Below, one piece after another: positions 35,420 to 45,074 of a stretch of 64,000 bases of DNA (positions are counted from its first letter, which is position 1; the number at the start of each line of letters is the position of its first letter). The stretch lies in assembly GCF_019084075.1 (NCBI RefSeq), contig NZ_JAHREN010000001.1, positions 1,523,501-1,587,500 on the forward strand, given 5' to 3'. The notes under the pieces were generated by a model. That model was not told the origin of the DNA, made no database searches, and worked only from the letters and a program-made list of their open reading frames with translations. Both the position numbers and the translations under genes were made by a program. The DNA is from Siccirubricoccus sp. G192 (GTDB taxonomy: Bacteria > Pseudomonadota > Alphaproteobacteria > Acetobacterales > Acetobacteraceae).

Positions 35420-35579
35420 GGCGTTCTCCCCGGGGCCCTGCCCCAAGTCTTTCGGCGAACCTCTCGCGCCCGGCGCGGCGACGACCCCGGGCATGCGAGA
35501 CCTGGCCCGAACCAGGGAAGACTGCTTAGGCGGAACCAGGCACGGCATCAACGATCCGGCGCCGGTTTGGCTCCGCTCC

Positions 35580-36360
35580 TCAGCTGGCCGGCGACGGGTT
35601 GAGGTCCTGGGCCAGTTCCGGCAGGCCGCCCATCGAGAGCAGATGCGCATGGATCGCCTCCAGCCAGCCGCGGTCGCGCAGCATGACCAGCCGCTCGGCC
35701 GGCAGCGCCGCCAGGGCCGGGCGGTCCACGGCGAAGAACCCGTCCACCCGCAGCGGCTTGCCCTGGTGCTCGAACTGCACCACCGAGGCTTTCAGCAGGC
35801 CAAGCTCCGCCAGCCCCTCGGCCATGGCGCGGGTCTTGAACATCGCCTCCTCCATGCCGCGGGCGAAGGCCATGGCGCGCTCCAGCGCGGGCGCCGGCTT
35901 ACCCTCCGGCGTGAAGAGCGGCTCGCCCGCCGATTTGCCGAGCTGCGGCGCCCCGGGGTCGATGCAGAGCGCCAGCTCGTCCGAGCCGGGCGCCACGCGC
36001 AGCAGGAAGAAGGGGTGGCGGCGCAGATAGGCCGGGATATAGGCGCGCGGCCGCCAAGCGCCGGCGGCATCCACATAGAGGTTCTGGCCAGGCGTGAGCC
36101 CGCAGAGCGCCACCGGCAGATGCGGTGCCTGGGCCCCGAAGACGATGGGGAGCGAACGCGCGGCGGCCAGGAATTCCTCGGCCGCCAGCGGCACCGCGGT
36201 GGTCGTGGCGGCGAAGCCGAAGCCGGCATCGCGCAGCCGCAATGCGGCGTGCCGCTCCTTGGCGATCGCCTCCAGTGCCCCGTAGAGCGGCGGCAGGCCG
36301 GACGTGGCGGCGGCATGGCCATTGGCGGCGATGGGGGGGGGCTTTGGCGGTTCCGGGCAT
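35580..36360 (-). CDS. SapC family protein (frameshift at a G run)
   Basis: About 259 aa if one base is removed from the run of nine Gs at 36333-36341. The start is then ATG 36360 and the N-terminus reads MPGTAKAPPIAANGHAAATS. The family is named for S-layer secretion in Campylobacter. It has DAGFGFAATTTAVPLAAEEF, LPIVFGAQAPHLPVAL, YIPAYLRRHPFFLL and LCIDPGAPQL, all typical. In alphaproteobacteria it is often near 2OG-oxygenase-like or cupin genes; one lies 600 bp away here. The molecular role is unknown. Confidence 0.83.
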
Positions 36361-36546
36361 GGCGGGCGGCTCCCTCGAACATCGGCTGTTGTTGTGGCGA
36401 GCCGTCAACTCTTCCGCAAGGACCGGATGGTATTCTGAAACGATTGCGTGCAGAAATCATCGCAAAGCTGTTGCAGCCTCGGGCCGACCGGACCGATGAT
36501 GCGGCGTCGATGAGGATGGCACCGGGGATGTGCCAGGAGGCGAGTT

Positions 36547-36951
36547 ATGGACGAAACCACGCGCGACCCACGCCTGGGGCGGCGCCTTCTGGTGGTGCGG
36601 CTGGCGGCCGGCCTCGGCGCGACCGCGGCCGCTGGTGAGGCCGGCGCCGCCGGCCGGGCCACCGCCACGCCGGCAGGGCAGGGCGGCGCCACCCCGGTCC
36701 GCACCGACAACGACCCGAGCGACGCCGCCGGCTATGGCCGCGGCGGCTATGGCGGCACCGGCCGCACCGACAACGACCCGCGCGATTCCGCCGGCTATGG
36801 CCGCGGCGGCTACGCGCCCCAGCGCCGCGCCGTTACCGACAACGACCCGAGCGACGGCGCCGGCCGGGGCCGCGGCTATGCGCCGCCGCGCCGCGCCGTC
36901 ACCGACAACGACCCGAGCGATGGCGCGGGCCGGGGGCGCGGCTGGCGCTGA
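36547..36951 (+). CDS. TDNDPSD-repeat secreted-like protein
   Basis: 134 aa. After a short charged start comes a hydrophobic, Ala/Gly-rich segment (about residues 14-40) that could be a signal or Tat-like leader (RRLLVVRLAAGLGATAAAG). The rest consists of four copies of TDNDPSD(A/G)AGxGRG, the second reading TDNDPRDSAGYGRG, separated by Gly/Tyr/Pro/Arg linkers. The acidic, Asn/Asp-rich repeats might bind calcium, but no EF-hand or RTX motif is complete. GGAGGCGAG precedes the ATG. I recognise no family. Confidence 0.65.
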   Translation: MDETTRDPRLGRRLLVVRLAAGLGATAAAGEAGAAGRATATPAGQGGATPVRTDNDPSDAAGYGRGGYGGTGRTDNDPRDSAGYGRGGYAPQRRAVTDNDPSDGAGRGRGYAPPRRAVTDNDPSDGAGRGRGWR

Positions 36952-36965
36952 GCCGCGACGCGCCC

Positions 36966-38160
36966 TTGCCGCCCACCCTGCCCCCTACCTTGGCGGAGAC
37001 GGCCCTGGCCCTCGGTTTCGGCGGGCTGGGGCTGGAGGCGGTGCTGGCGCTGCGGGAGGCAGCGCAGTGGCGGCATTTCCCCGGCACCGATCCCGGCCGT
37101 TTCGCGGCGCTGCTGGCGGTGCCCGATCTCGATGCCTTCCTGGCCACCGATGCCGCCCGCGCGCCCCGTGTCAGCATGGCCGACGGCGGCCGCGAGGGCA
37201 GCGCCGGCCTGCCGGACGAGGAATTCTGCCTGCCCGATGGCCGGGTCGATCCGCTGCGGCTGATGGCCCGCTTCGATGCCGGGGCCACGCTGGTGGTCTC
37301 GCAATCCCAGGACATCCATCCGCCGCTGGCGCGCTTCTGCCGCGGGCTGGAGCGGGTCTTCCTGCATGGCGTGCAGGCCAATGCCTATCTGACGCCGCCC
37401 GGTGCCCAGGGCTTCCGCCTGCACTACGACACGCATGACGTGCTGGTGCTGCAACTGCTCGGCCAAAAGGCTTGGCGGGTCTGGCCGGAGCAGCCGGTGC
37501 CCGCCGCCACCCGCCGCACCCCCTGGCTGCGCGAGATCGCGGTGCCGGGGGGAGCCGGCGGCGCTGACGCTCCGCCCCGGCGATGCGCTCTATCTGCCGC
37601 GCGGCGTGCCGCATGAGGCCAAGGGCCAGGCGGAGGGCGCCTCGCTGCACCTCACCATCGGTTTCCTGGAACCCTGCTGGGCGGAGGCGCTGCGCCTGGC
37701 GCTGGAGCGGATGGAGGCCGAGGATCCCGGCCTCCGCGCCGCCTTCCCGACCTGGCGCCTGGCCGAGCCGGAGGCGGCGCCTGCCCTGCTGGCGGCCATG
37801 GGCGAGCGCCTTGCCGCCCTGGCGGCGCCGCTGGTGCTGGAACGCCTCTCGCTCGCCCTGCTGGATGGGCTGGCCGGCAGCCGCGCGCCGCTGCCCGGCC
37901 GCGGGTTGCTGAGCCCGGTGCCGGGGCCGCAGGACCGGCTGCGGCTCTCGGACGCCATGCTGCACCATGTCGCGGCGCTGCCGGATGGCAGCGCGGAATT
38001 GCGCTGGGCCGGCGGCAGCCTGCCGCTTGGCCCGCGGGAACTCGGCTGGCTGGAAGGGCTGGAGGAGGGCGCCACCGCCGCCGCACTTGGCGAGGGCGCG
38101 CTGGAATTCTGCCGCCGCCTGGCTACGGCCGGGCTGCTGGTGGAGGCGCCGGCCGGCTGA
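36966..38160 (+). CDS. JmjC/cupin-like 2-oxoglutarate oxygenase (frameshift at a G run)
   Basis: About 397 aa after dropping one base from the G run at 37547-37552. It resembles Cupin_4/RoxA-type ribosomal oxygenases. QANAYLTPPGAQGFRLHYDTHD carries the Fe(II) ligands HxD (about residue 156), and the third ligand His is in YLPRGVPHEA after the break. A winged-helix-like C-terminal part follows. These enzymes hydroxylate ribosomal protein residues, but the substrate here is unknown. The start TTG at 36966 has no clear ribosome binding site; the gene is 14 bp from the repeat-protein gene, so they may be coupled. Confidence 0.8.
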
Positions 38161-38172
38161 CCCGGCCGGTGT

Positions 38173-39396
38173 TCAGCGCCGGCCCCCTGCCAGCCGCATC
38201 GCCTCCGGCCGGGCCCTGAGCCGTGCCATCGCCAGGCAGCCGCCGAAGGGGCCGATGGCCAGCGCCGCGAAGGCCAGCGGCCAGCCCCAGGCGGCGGCCA
38301 GCACCGGGGTCAGGTGGATGGTGGCCAGGGTCAGCAGGAAGCCGCAGCAGGTCTGCATCGTCAGCATCGTGCCGATCCGGCCGGGCGGCGAAAGCTCGGC
38401 GATGCCGGCCGAGAATTGCGCGGAATCGGCAGTCACCACCAGGCCCCAGGCCAGGCAGATCCCGGCCACCAGCCCGGGCGGGCCGCCGAAGGCCAGGCCG
38501 GCCAGCAGGGCGCAGGCGCCACTCGAGGCCATCGAGGCGATGGTCAGCCAGGTCCGCCCCAGCCGGTCCGCCAGCAGCCCGCCGGCGATGCAGCCGACCA
38601 GGCCGCCGAGCCCGATCGCCAGGAAGGCGGTGAGTCTTGCCGGCACCGCCGCATCCCAGGCGCCGAAGCCGCCCGCGGCGCGGAAGCTCGCCTCCAGATA
38701 GACGCCGAGCCAGGCCCACATGGCATAGAGCTCCCACATATGGCCGAGATAGCCGAGCAGGGCGAGGCGCAGCGCCGGCTCGCGGAACACCGCCAGCATC
38801 GCCCGCGGGTCGAAGCGCGGCGCCGGGCGCAGCCCGGGCCCCGGCCGCGCCAGGGGAATCGCGGCGGCGGCGAGCACGGCGCTGGCCGAGGCGGCGGCAA
38901 TCGTCGCCCGCCAGTCCAGCCCGCCCCAGAGCGCATGGAACAGATGCGGCGCCGCGGAGCCGAGGCTGAGCGCGCCCACCAGGATGCCGATCAGCAACCC
39001 GAGATCGCGCTCCGCCCAGGTGCCGATCAGCTTCATGCCGACGGGATAGACGCCAGCGAGGCAGGCGCCTGTGGCGAAGCGCAGCGCCGCCGGCCACAGC
39101 GACTCCATGGGCACCCAGAGCAGGCCGAGATTGGCCGCCGCCCCGGCCAGCGCGGCGGTGGCGAACAGATGGCGTGGGTCGATGCGGTCGGCCAGGCCGA
39201 GCACCGCGCTGGCGAGCGAGCCGGCGACGAAGCCCGCCTGCACCGCGCTGGTGAGCAGCGCGGCGCGGCTGGGCGGCAGCGCATATTCGGCGGCAATGGC
39301 GCCCACCACCGCCGAGGCGGAGAACCAGAGCGCCAGCGCCGCGACCTGGCAGAGGGCGATGATGGCCACGGCAGGCCACTTCGCCACCCGGTCCAT
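38173..39396 (-). CDS. MFS transporter
   Basis: 407 aa with about 12 helices. LWFSASAVVGAIAAEY near residue 20, RFATGACLAGVYPVGMKLIGTW and the loop ADRLGRTW are the usual MFS signatures. It resembles the group annotated as CynX/nitrate-cyanate-type MFS permeases, but the substrate is not evident. The ATG at 39396 was chosen over two in-frame upstream ATGs because the upstream residues are not membrane-like. It is convergent with the oxygenase gene, 12 bp away. Confidence 0.87.
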   Translation of the reverse strand: MDRVAKWPAVAIIALCQVAALALWFSASAVVGAIAAEYALPPSRAALLTSAVQAGFVAGSLASAVLGLADRIDPRHLFATAALAGAAANLGLLWVPMESLWPAALRFATGACLAGVYPVGMKLIGTWAERDLGLLIGILVGALSLGSAAPHLFHALWGGLDWRATIAAASASAVLAAAAIPLARPGPGLRPAPRFDPRAMLAVFREPALRLALLGYLGHMWELYAMWAWLGVYLEASFRAAGGFGAWDAAVPARLTAFLAIGLGGLVGCIAGGLLADRLGRTWLTIASMASSGACALLAGLAFGGPPGLVAGICLAWGLVVTADSAQFSAGIAELSPPGRIGTMLTMQTCCGFLLTLATIHLTPVLAAAWGWPLAFAALAIGPFGGCLAMARLRARPEAMRLAGGRR

Positions 39397-39675
39397 GCCG
39401 TCCTCTGGGCCGCCATTCGGCCTTCGCATCGCGCCTGCCCCGGGTTTGGTCGCCTGGGGTGACGATGCCCTGGCGGCCATCCGGCGGGCAATCCCGCCGC
39501 CACCCTGGTCAAGACGGGGGCCCGCCAGGACATGGCGCCCTGGCCCCTGAAGGCCAGCGGGGCCATCCGCCCGGGGCCTGGGGCGCTCAGCCTTCGGCCG
39601 ATGCCCCGGCTCTCCGGCCCCCTGTCATTCCAGCCGCGAACCGCCGGCCATAGGCCAGGACCCCTGCGGCCAGCG

Positions 39676-40851
39676 TCAGGCCGCCGCTTCCGCCCCATCC
39701 GCGAAGAGTGCGGCGAAGGCCGCCTGCTGCCGCTTGAGCTCCTGCGCGAGCGGCAGGTGCACCGGCCGGCGACCGTGCTTCGGCTCCATCTCCAGCAAGC
39801 CGTTCGGGCAGTAGCGATCGTCGTCCCAACCGGGATGGCTCAGCACGGGATAGAGGCAGATGCCCTCCACCGGCACGCCGGCGACGACCGCCTCCCGCAC
39901 CTCCTCGGCCACGTAGCGGAGCCAGGGCGCCCGGCGGTTGCCCTCGATGCTGGTTTCGGCGACGAAGATCGGCCGCCGGAAATGCGCATGCACCTTGGCC
40001 AGAAGGTCGCGCAGCGGCACCCAGCGCTCGTCGAAGATCGAGAGCGGCGCCGCATCCCGGCCCTCATGCAGCCACCACTGGTTGTTCCAGTAGAAATTCA
40101 CGCCGATGGCATCCAGCACATCCTCGCTGCCGCCCAGCTCCGGCGCCTGGCGGCCGAGCAGCATGTCCCAGGCCTCCCACATGCCGGCATTGCGGCGCAG
40201 CACGGGCTCGATATCGGCATCCACATTGGGGCGGGCGATGGTGTTGATGAGCGGCTCCACCGCGAAGACGCGGGTGCCCGGCACCGCCTCGCGCATGGCC
40301 CTTGTGGCGGCGATGGTCGCGGCCACCGCCTGGCGCTTCACCTCGGGGCCGCGGCCCTGGGTGCAGGGGTTGAAATGCCCGGTCTCGCCCCCGGCCCAGG
40401 CCAGGAAGGAGATCTCGTTCAATGGGCAGAGGGTCGGCGCCTCGCCGGTCTCGGCCTTGCAGAGCCGGGCGAAGGCGGCGGCGTATTCGGCGAAGCGCGG
40501 CACGAAATCGATGGAGAAGATGTCCAGCCAGTCCGGCCAGCCGTAATGGCAGAGATCCCAGACCACCTGCGTGCCGGTGCGCTTGGCGGCGCGCAGCATG
40601 GGCAGCACCGGCGACCAGTCGTAGTGGCCGGGCCCCGCGGCCTGCACCAGGTTCCAGCGCACGCCGTCGCGGACCGCGCGGATGCCGTGCTCGGCCAATT
40701 GCCGGTAGTCCTCCTCGGCCAGCAGGTCGTGACGCGTGGCGGCGATGAGGTCGAGGCGCCGGCCATCATGGCGGCGATGGGTCGAGCATTCGAAGCCGCC
40801 CAGGAAGAAGCTGCGGAACAGGCTGGGTCGAAAGGTCACGCTGCAATCCAT
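39676..40851 (-). CDS. GH1/clan GH-A glycoside hydrolase-like protein
   Basis: 391 aa. It looks like a TIM-barrel beta-glucosidase relative: RPSLFRSFFLGGFECSTHR at the N-terminus, GIRAVRDGVRWNLV, QVVWDLCHYGWPDWLD, the proposed acid/base Glu in CPLNEISFLAW and the nucleophile Glu in IFVAETSIEGN. It is shorter than classical GH1 (about 450 aa) and has no signal peptide, so it is probably cytoplasmic. Such genes often accompany sugar-nucleotide or exopolysaccharide genes, but none are adjacent. Confidence 0.8.
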   Translation of the reverse strand: MDCSVTFRPSLFRSFFLGGFECSTHRRHDGRRLDLIAATRHDLLAEEDYRQLAEHGIRAVRDGVRWNLVQAAGPGHYDWSPVLPMLRAAKRTGTQVVWDLCHYGWPDWLDIFSIDFVPRFAEYAAAFARLCKAETGEAPTLCPLNEISFLAWAGGETGHFNPCTQGRGPEVKRQAVAATIAATRAMREAVPGTRVFAVEPLINTIARPNVDADIEPVLRRNAGMWEAWDMLLGRQAPELGGSEDVLDAIGVNFYWNNQWWLHEGRDAAPLSIFDERWVPLRDLLAKVHAHFRRPIFVAETSIEGNRRAPWLRYVAEEVREAVVAGVPVEGICLYPVLSHPGWDDDRYCPNGLLEMEPKHGRRPVHLPLAQELKRQQAAFAALFADGAEAAA

Positions 40852-41155
40852 CTGCTGTTGCAAATGCGGGAGGTGATCCCCCCGGGAGCGGGGCGTTCCT
40901 GCCGCCTCAGGGTGGCTGGCCTGGCAGGACAGGGCGGGTGGCGGGGCGGCCCCCAGGGCGATCATCTCCACGGCATCATACGCATCGGGCGATTGCCGAT
41001 TCCTTGCTGGCTGATGGCTTGGCCGCCGTGCGCTCCGGCGACGGGCCGGACGGGATGCCATGCGGCCCCGAGGCGGGGGGCCGCAATCCCCCCTCAATGC
41101 CCGGGCGCCGCCGCCGTTCCCGGTTGGTACCAGGGCGAAAGAGTGCGGGTCCGAG
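40852..41155. other. Intergenic region, no gene seen
   Basis: 304 bases between the glycoside hydrolase start and the next Bug gene's stop. I see no supported frame; it probably carries the hydrolase promoter. Confidence 0.4.
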
Positions 41156-42151
41156 TCAATCCAGCTTGATGCCCGCTTCCCGCACCAGCTTTCCCCATTT
41201 GGTGATCTCGGAATCGAGGAAGGTGGCGAATTCCGCCGGGCTGTTCGGCCTGGCCTCCACGTTCAGCCCGGCCAGCCGCTCCGCCACGGCGGGGTCGCGA
41301 ATCACCTCGTTCAGGCCACGGCTCAGCTTCTCCAGGATGGCATCGGGCACGCCGGCCGGGGTGAAGACGCCGTTCCATTCATAGGCCTCGAAGCCCGGCA
41401 GGGTCTCGGCCACCGAAGGCAGGTCCGGGAAGGCGGCGATGCGGCCGGTGCCGGTATGGGCGATGGGCTTCACCCGGCCGGCCCGCGCATGGCCGGTGGA
41501 GGAGGAAGCGTTGCTGAAGAAGAATTTGACCTGTCCGCCGATCAGGTCGGTCAGCGCCGGCGCGCCGCCGCGATAGGGGATGTGGTTCAGCTTGATGCCC
41601 GCCTGCCGCGCGAACATCTCCAGGCACATATGCTGGACCGTGCCATTGCCGGAGGAGGCGAAATCCAGCCCGTCCGGCGCCGCCTTTGCCAGCGCGATGA
41701 CATCCCGCACGGTAGTCGCCGGTACCGAGGGGTGGACCAGCAGCAGGTTCGGCACCCGCGCCGCCAGGAAGACCGGGCGGAAGGCCTGCCGCGTGTCATA
41801 GGGCAGCCGCTCGAAGAGCGCCGGGTTCACGGAGAGCGCGGTGGCGTCGTGCAGCAGGGTATAGCCATCCGGCGGCGCCTGCGCCGCCACCGCGGCGCCG
41901 ATGGTGCCGGCGCCGCCGCCCCGGTTCTCGATGATGAAATTGCCGCCGAGGATCTCGCCCAGCTTCGCGAAGAGGATGCGCCCGACCGTGTCCGCTCCGC
42001 CGCCGGCGGCATAGGGGATGATGACGCGCACCGGGCGCTCCGGCCAGGCGGTGCCCTGCGCATTGCCTTGGGCGGCAACCTGGCGCCGCGGCAACGCGAC
42101 AAGGCTGGCGGCGCCGAGCAGGCTCCGCCGCAACACTGTGCCCTTCGACAT
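41156..42151 (-). CDS. Bug/TctC-type periplasmic solute receptor
   Basis: 331 aa. Leader RRSLLGAASLVALPRRQVAAQ, then WPERPVRVIIPYAAGGGADT, ENRGGGAGTIGAAVAAQAPP, FASSGNGTVQHM and IPYRGGAPALTDLIGGQV, the complete Bug pattern. Unlike the 27.9-kb receptor, it is intact. No permease is next to it. It would deliver a carboxylate-type ligand to a shared TTT permease, or act as a sensor. Confidence 0.92.
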   Translation of the reverse strand: MSKGTVLRRSLLGAASLVALPRRQVAAQGNAQGTAWPERPVRVIIPYAAGGGADTVGRILFAKLGEILGGNFIIENRGGGAGTIGAAVAAQAPPDGYTLLHDATALSVNPALFERLPYDTRQAFRPVFLAARVPNLLLVHPSVPATTVRDVIALAKAAPDGLDFASSGNGTVQHMCLEMFARQAGIKLNHIPYRGGAPALTDLIGGQVKFFFSNASSSTGHARAGRVKPIAHTGTGRIAAFPDLPSVAETLPGFEAYEWNGVFTPAGVPDAILEKLSRGLNEVIRDPAVAERLAGLNVEARPNSPAEFATFLDSEITKWGKLVREAGIKLD

Positions 42152-42644
42152 CGATCTTTCCTCCGGGAAGCCTCGCCACCGTCTAGCACCACCCGGGCAT
42201 TTTGGTATCGGGGGTCGGCTGGAAGCGTCTGCGGCGGTGGGGACACCGGACTGGCACGGTGAGCTGAGCGAATAGCCGCCCGATGACGGCTTGCCGGGCG
42301 GCGGGCAGGCTCGGTGATGGTGGCGGACCTGGAACCCGGTGCGGCATTTTTCGCCGCCGCCGTCCGGCGTTGCGCGGCGAGGCGGAGGTGCTGCAGCCGG
42401 GGACGACCAAGCTCGCAATGCCACCTGAGGCGCTCGGCAGGGTGTTCGGCCGTGGGCAGTTCGCAGCAGCGCAGGCCTTCTTCCGGCCCGTGGTCGGCCT
42501 TGTCGGGGCGAAACCGCCCGGCGTCAGCCTGCCCTGCATGGCCCTATTGGCAGATGGCGTGGATCACCGCCACGATGACGCCCTGGCTCCAGCCGTGCCG
42601 GCCGCTCTCCCGCCGCGGGGCGCAACTGCCAGCAGGGTGACGTC
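42152..42644. other. Intergenic region of about 490 bases, no clear gene
   Basis: No frame on either strand keeps the local codon bias or shows a domain. Short stretches look coding-like around 42400-42560 on the plus strand, so a decayed gene is possible. It also holds the promoters of the divergent Bug and phosphodiesterase genes. Confidence 0.4.
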
Positions 42645-44066
42645 ATGCGCTTCATCGTCCTCGTCCTTGACGGACTTCGGCCCGACCTCGTTTCCCCGAT
42701 CACCATGCCCGCCCTGGCGCGGCTGGTCGCCGAGGGAGCGCGCTTCCCGCGCGCGCGCAGCGTCTTCCCCAGCGAAACGCGGGTGGCGACCTCCTCCCTC
42801 ATCACCGGCTGCCGACCCGCGGCGCATGGCCTGGTGGCGAATACGTTGTTCGATGCGGTGGCGGCGCCGGATCGGCTGCTGCGCACCAGCGATCCGGCCG
42901 ATCTTGCGCTATTGACCCGTGGCGCGCTCTCCCCCTTGGCCCGGCCGACGCTGGGCGAGGGTCTGGCAGCGGCGGGGCGCAGCCTGGCCGTTGTGTCGGG
43001 CGGCACGCCGGGCTCCGCCTATCTGTTGCACCCCCTGGCGGAGACGCTCGGCGCCTTCCGCTGGAATGTGGCGGATATCTCAGGCGAGGCAGCGGCGCGG
43101 GTGCGGGACCGGTTGGGCTCCACCCCGCCCCATGCGGTGCCGAACCTGGCGAGGATGGAGTTCATCGGTCGCGTGCTGACCGAGGTGGTCCTGCCGGAAC
43201 TGCGGCCCGATGTGGCGCTGCTCTGGTGCCCGGAGCCCGACCTCTCCTGCCACTACCGCGGCATCGGCAGCACCGAAACGCTGGGCCAGGCATTGCACGC
43301 GGCGGATGCGCTGGTGGCGAGCGTGGCGGCCTGGCGCGATGTGCAGCCGGATGCGGCGGAGATCGGGCTGGTGCTCCTCTCCGACCATGGGATGGTCACC
43401 GGCCCAGCCCGGATCTCCGTCGCGGAAGAACTGCGGCGTGCGGGCTTCGGCGCCGGCACCGGCTTCACTGGCAATACGCAGGTGGTGGTGGCGCCGGCCG
43501 CCGCGCCGGGGATCTGGCTGTGCGACGGGAGCTTGGCGGGACCAGTCGCCGCATTCCTGGCCAGCAGGGCCTGGGCTGGCCCAATATTCGCGCGTGATCC
43601 CGCGGCACTGGGGCTGGCAGAGGCACTCCCCCTGGCGATGCTGGATGCAGCCCATCCCCGCGCACCCGACCTGACCCTGACCTTCGCGGGAGAGGAGGGG
43701 CCCGACGCTTTCGGGTTGCCCGGCACCGCCCCCTTCGATGCCGGTGACGTGCCGGAGGGCGGCGGCATGCATGGCGGGCTGCACCGGCGGGAGCTGGCGA
43801 CGCTGCTGGCGATGCATGGCGGCCCTTTCCGCCGCGAGGCGATCGTGCAGGGCGCGGCGGATCTCTCCGATATCGCGCCCACGCTGCTGCATCTCCTGGG
43901 CCTGGAGACGGTCGGGATGGAGGGGCGCGTGCTGACCGCTGCCTGGGACGCGAGCAAGGATGCGCCCCCTGAGGAAGAAACCCTGCTCCTGCCGCGCGGC
44001 TTCGTGCTGGAGCGGATGCGGCAGGACGGGCGGCTCTACCCTACAGCGCTTCGTCGCGCAGCCTGA
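42645..44066 (+). CDS. Type I phosphodiesterase / nucleotide pyrophosphatase-like protein
   Basis: 473 aa, alkaline phosphatase superfamily. The metal-site pattern is present: first Asp in [10 protein letters not shown] (residue 9), nucleophile Thr in [13 protein letters not shown] (about 47), then [12 protein letters not shown] (Asp and His), LLSDHGM (Asp-His) and GGGMHGGLH (last His). It would hydrolyse a phosphodiester or pyrophosphate bond. No signal peptide is visible, so it is probably cytoplasmic. Family members include phosphonoacetate hydrolase and NPPs; the substrate is open. Confidence 0.85.
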   Translation: MRFIVLVLDGLRPDLVSPITMPALARLVAEGARFPRARSVFPSETRVATSSLITGCRPAAHGLVANTLFDAVAAPDRLLRTSDPADLALLTRGALSPLARPTLGEGLAAAGRSLAVVSGGTPGSAYLLHPLAETLGAFRWNVADISGEAAARVRDRLGSTPPHAVPNLARMEFIGRVLTEVVLPELRPDVALLWCPEPDLSCHYRGIGSTETLGQALHAADALVASVAAWRDVQPDAAEIGLVLLSDHGMVTGPARISVAEELRRAGFGAGTGFTGNTQVVVAPAAAPGIWLCDGSLAGPVAAFLASRAWAGPIFARDPAALGLAEALPLAMLDAAHPRAPDLTLTFAGEEGPDAFGLPGTAPFDAGDVPEGGGMHGGLHRRELATLLAMHGGPFRREAIVQGAADLSDIAPTLLHLLGLETVGMEGRVLTAAWDASKDAPPEEETLLLPRGFVLERMRQDGRLYPTALRRAA

Positions 44067-44067
44067 G

Positions 44068-44179
44068 CGCGGGTGCCGGCGAGCATGCCCCCATCGGGCA
44101 GTCCGGAGAGGGCCACGCCCCCGGCCAAGTCCGGGCTGTCCGCTGTCGCGTGGTCTCCACCCATGGAAGCCTCCTTCAT
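44068..44179 (-). pseudogene. Possible N-terminal remnant of a Rieske/AIF-like oxidoreductase
   Basis: A short minus-strand frame from ATG 44179 reads [20 protein letters not shown], then [14 protein letters not shown], and then loses meaning. The phrase DLxxGVxLxxLPDGGMLxG is typical of the start of the Rieske domain in apoptosis-inducing-factor-like FAD oxidoreductases. Everything downstream is missing, so this would be a gene stub cut by a past rearrangement. The evidence is short and could be chance. Confidence 0.35.
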
Positions 44180-44371
44180 GTTTGCGGTGCCGCCGGTGGC
44201 GGTCCGCAACAGCTTCGATGCGTCGCGTCCGGGGATGTCCCCAGGGCAGGGCCGCCGCCCAGGCCATGGCCGGCCAGCCGGCCCGGCGGACTTGCTTCGG
44301 GGCGCGGCGGAACATTCTCAGGACCTGCGGCATCCGAATGTCCGGCTACGACACGACCAGGAGGACATGGC

Positions 44372-45037
44372 ATGGATGCTCTCGCGACAGGGATCGGCGG
44401 CGCCCTCGATCATGAGCGGGCGGCCGGGGCGATCCACCGGCCCTCCCGCGCCGAGGCCGAGGCGGCAGTGCGTACGCTGATCCGCTGGGCCGGCGACGAC
44501 CCCGGCCGCGAGGGGCTGATGGACACGCCGAACCGCGTCCTGCGCGCCTATGCGGAGTGGTTCGGCGGCTATGCCGAGGATCCGGTCGCGCTGCTGGAGC
44601 GGACCTTCGGGGAGAGCGGCGGCTATGACGGGATCGTGCTGCTGCGCGATATCCGCTTCGTGTCCCACTGCGAGCACCACATGGCGCCCGTCCTCGGCCG
44701 GGCGCATGTCGCCTACCTGCCCGGCGCCCGGGTCGTGGGCATCTCCAAGCTGACCCGCATCGTCGAGCTCTACGCCCGGCGGTTGCAGATCCAGGAGCGC
44801 ATGACGGCGCAGATCGCCGACGCGATCGAAGCCGTGCTGCAGCCGCGGGGCGTCGCCGTCGTCGTCGAGGCCACCCATGGCTGCATGGCCACCCGCGGTG
44901 TCCACAAGCCTGGTGCGGCGATGGTCACCAGCCGCATGCTCGGCGCCTTCCGGGACCACCCCGGGACACGGGCGGAGTTCCTGTCCGCCATCGGCCTCGG
45001 ACGGCAGGATGGCGCGGCCGGGAACCTTTTCGGCTGA
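44372..45037 (+). CDS. folE: GTP cyclohydrolase I
   Basis: 221 aa. Converts GTP to dihydroneopterin triphosphate, the first step to folate and other pterins. It has [19 protein letters not shown], the zinc ligands in [10 protein letters not shown] (about residue 100) and [15 protein letters not shown], and [22 protein letters not shown] lies upstream of the ATG at 44372. It is followed by an ECF sigma factor within 40 bp, an unusual partner; the copy may be an accessory FolE rather than the housekeeping one. Confidence 0.96.
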   Translation: MDALATGIGGALDHERAAGAIHRPSRAEAEAAVRTLIRWAGDDPGREGLMDTPNRVLRAYAEWFGGYAEDPVALLERTFGESGGYDGIVLLRDIRFVSHCEHHMAPVLGRAHVAYLPGARVVGISKLTRIVELYARRLQIQERMTAQIADAIEAVLQPRGVAVVVEATHGCMATRGVHKPGAAMVTSRMLGAFRDHPGTRAEFLSAIGLGRQDGAAGNLFG

Positions 45038-45074
45038 CCGGCATCGAATGCTGAGATGGGCGAGGAAGCGGCGC

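Noticed and set aside
42283..42915. 210-codon plus-strand frame before the phosphodiesterase
   Set aside because: It overlaps the phosphodiesterase start in another frame, has no motif and a weak start. It was kept only as possible gene decay.
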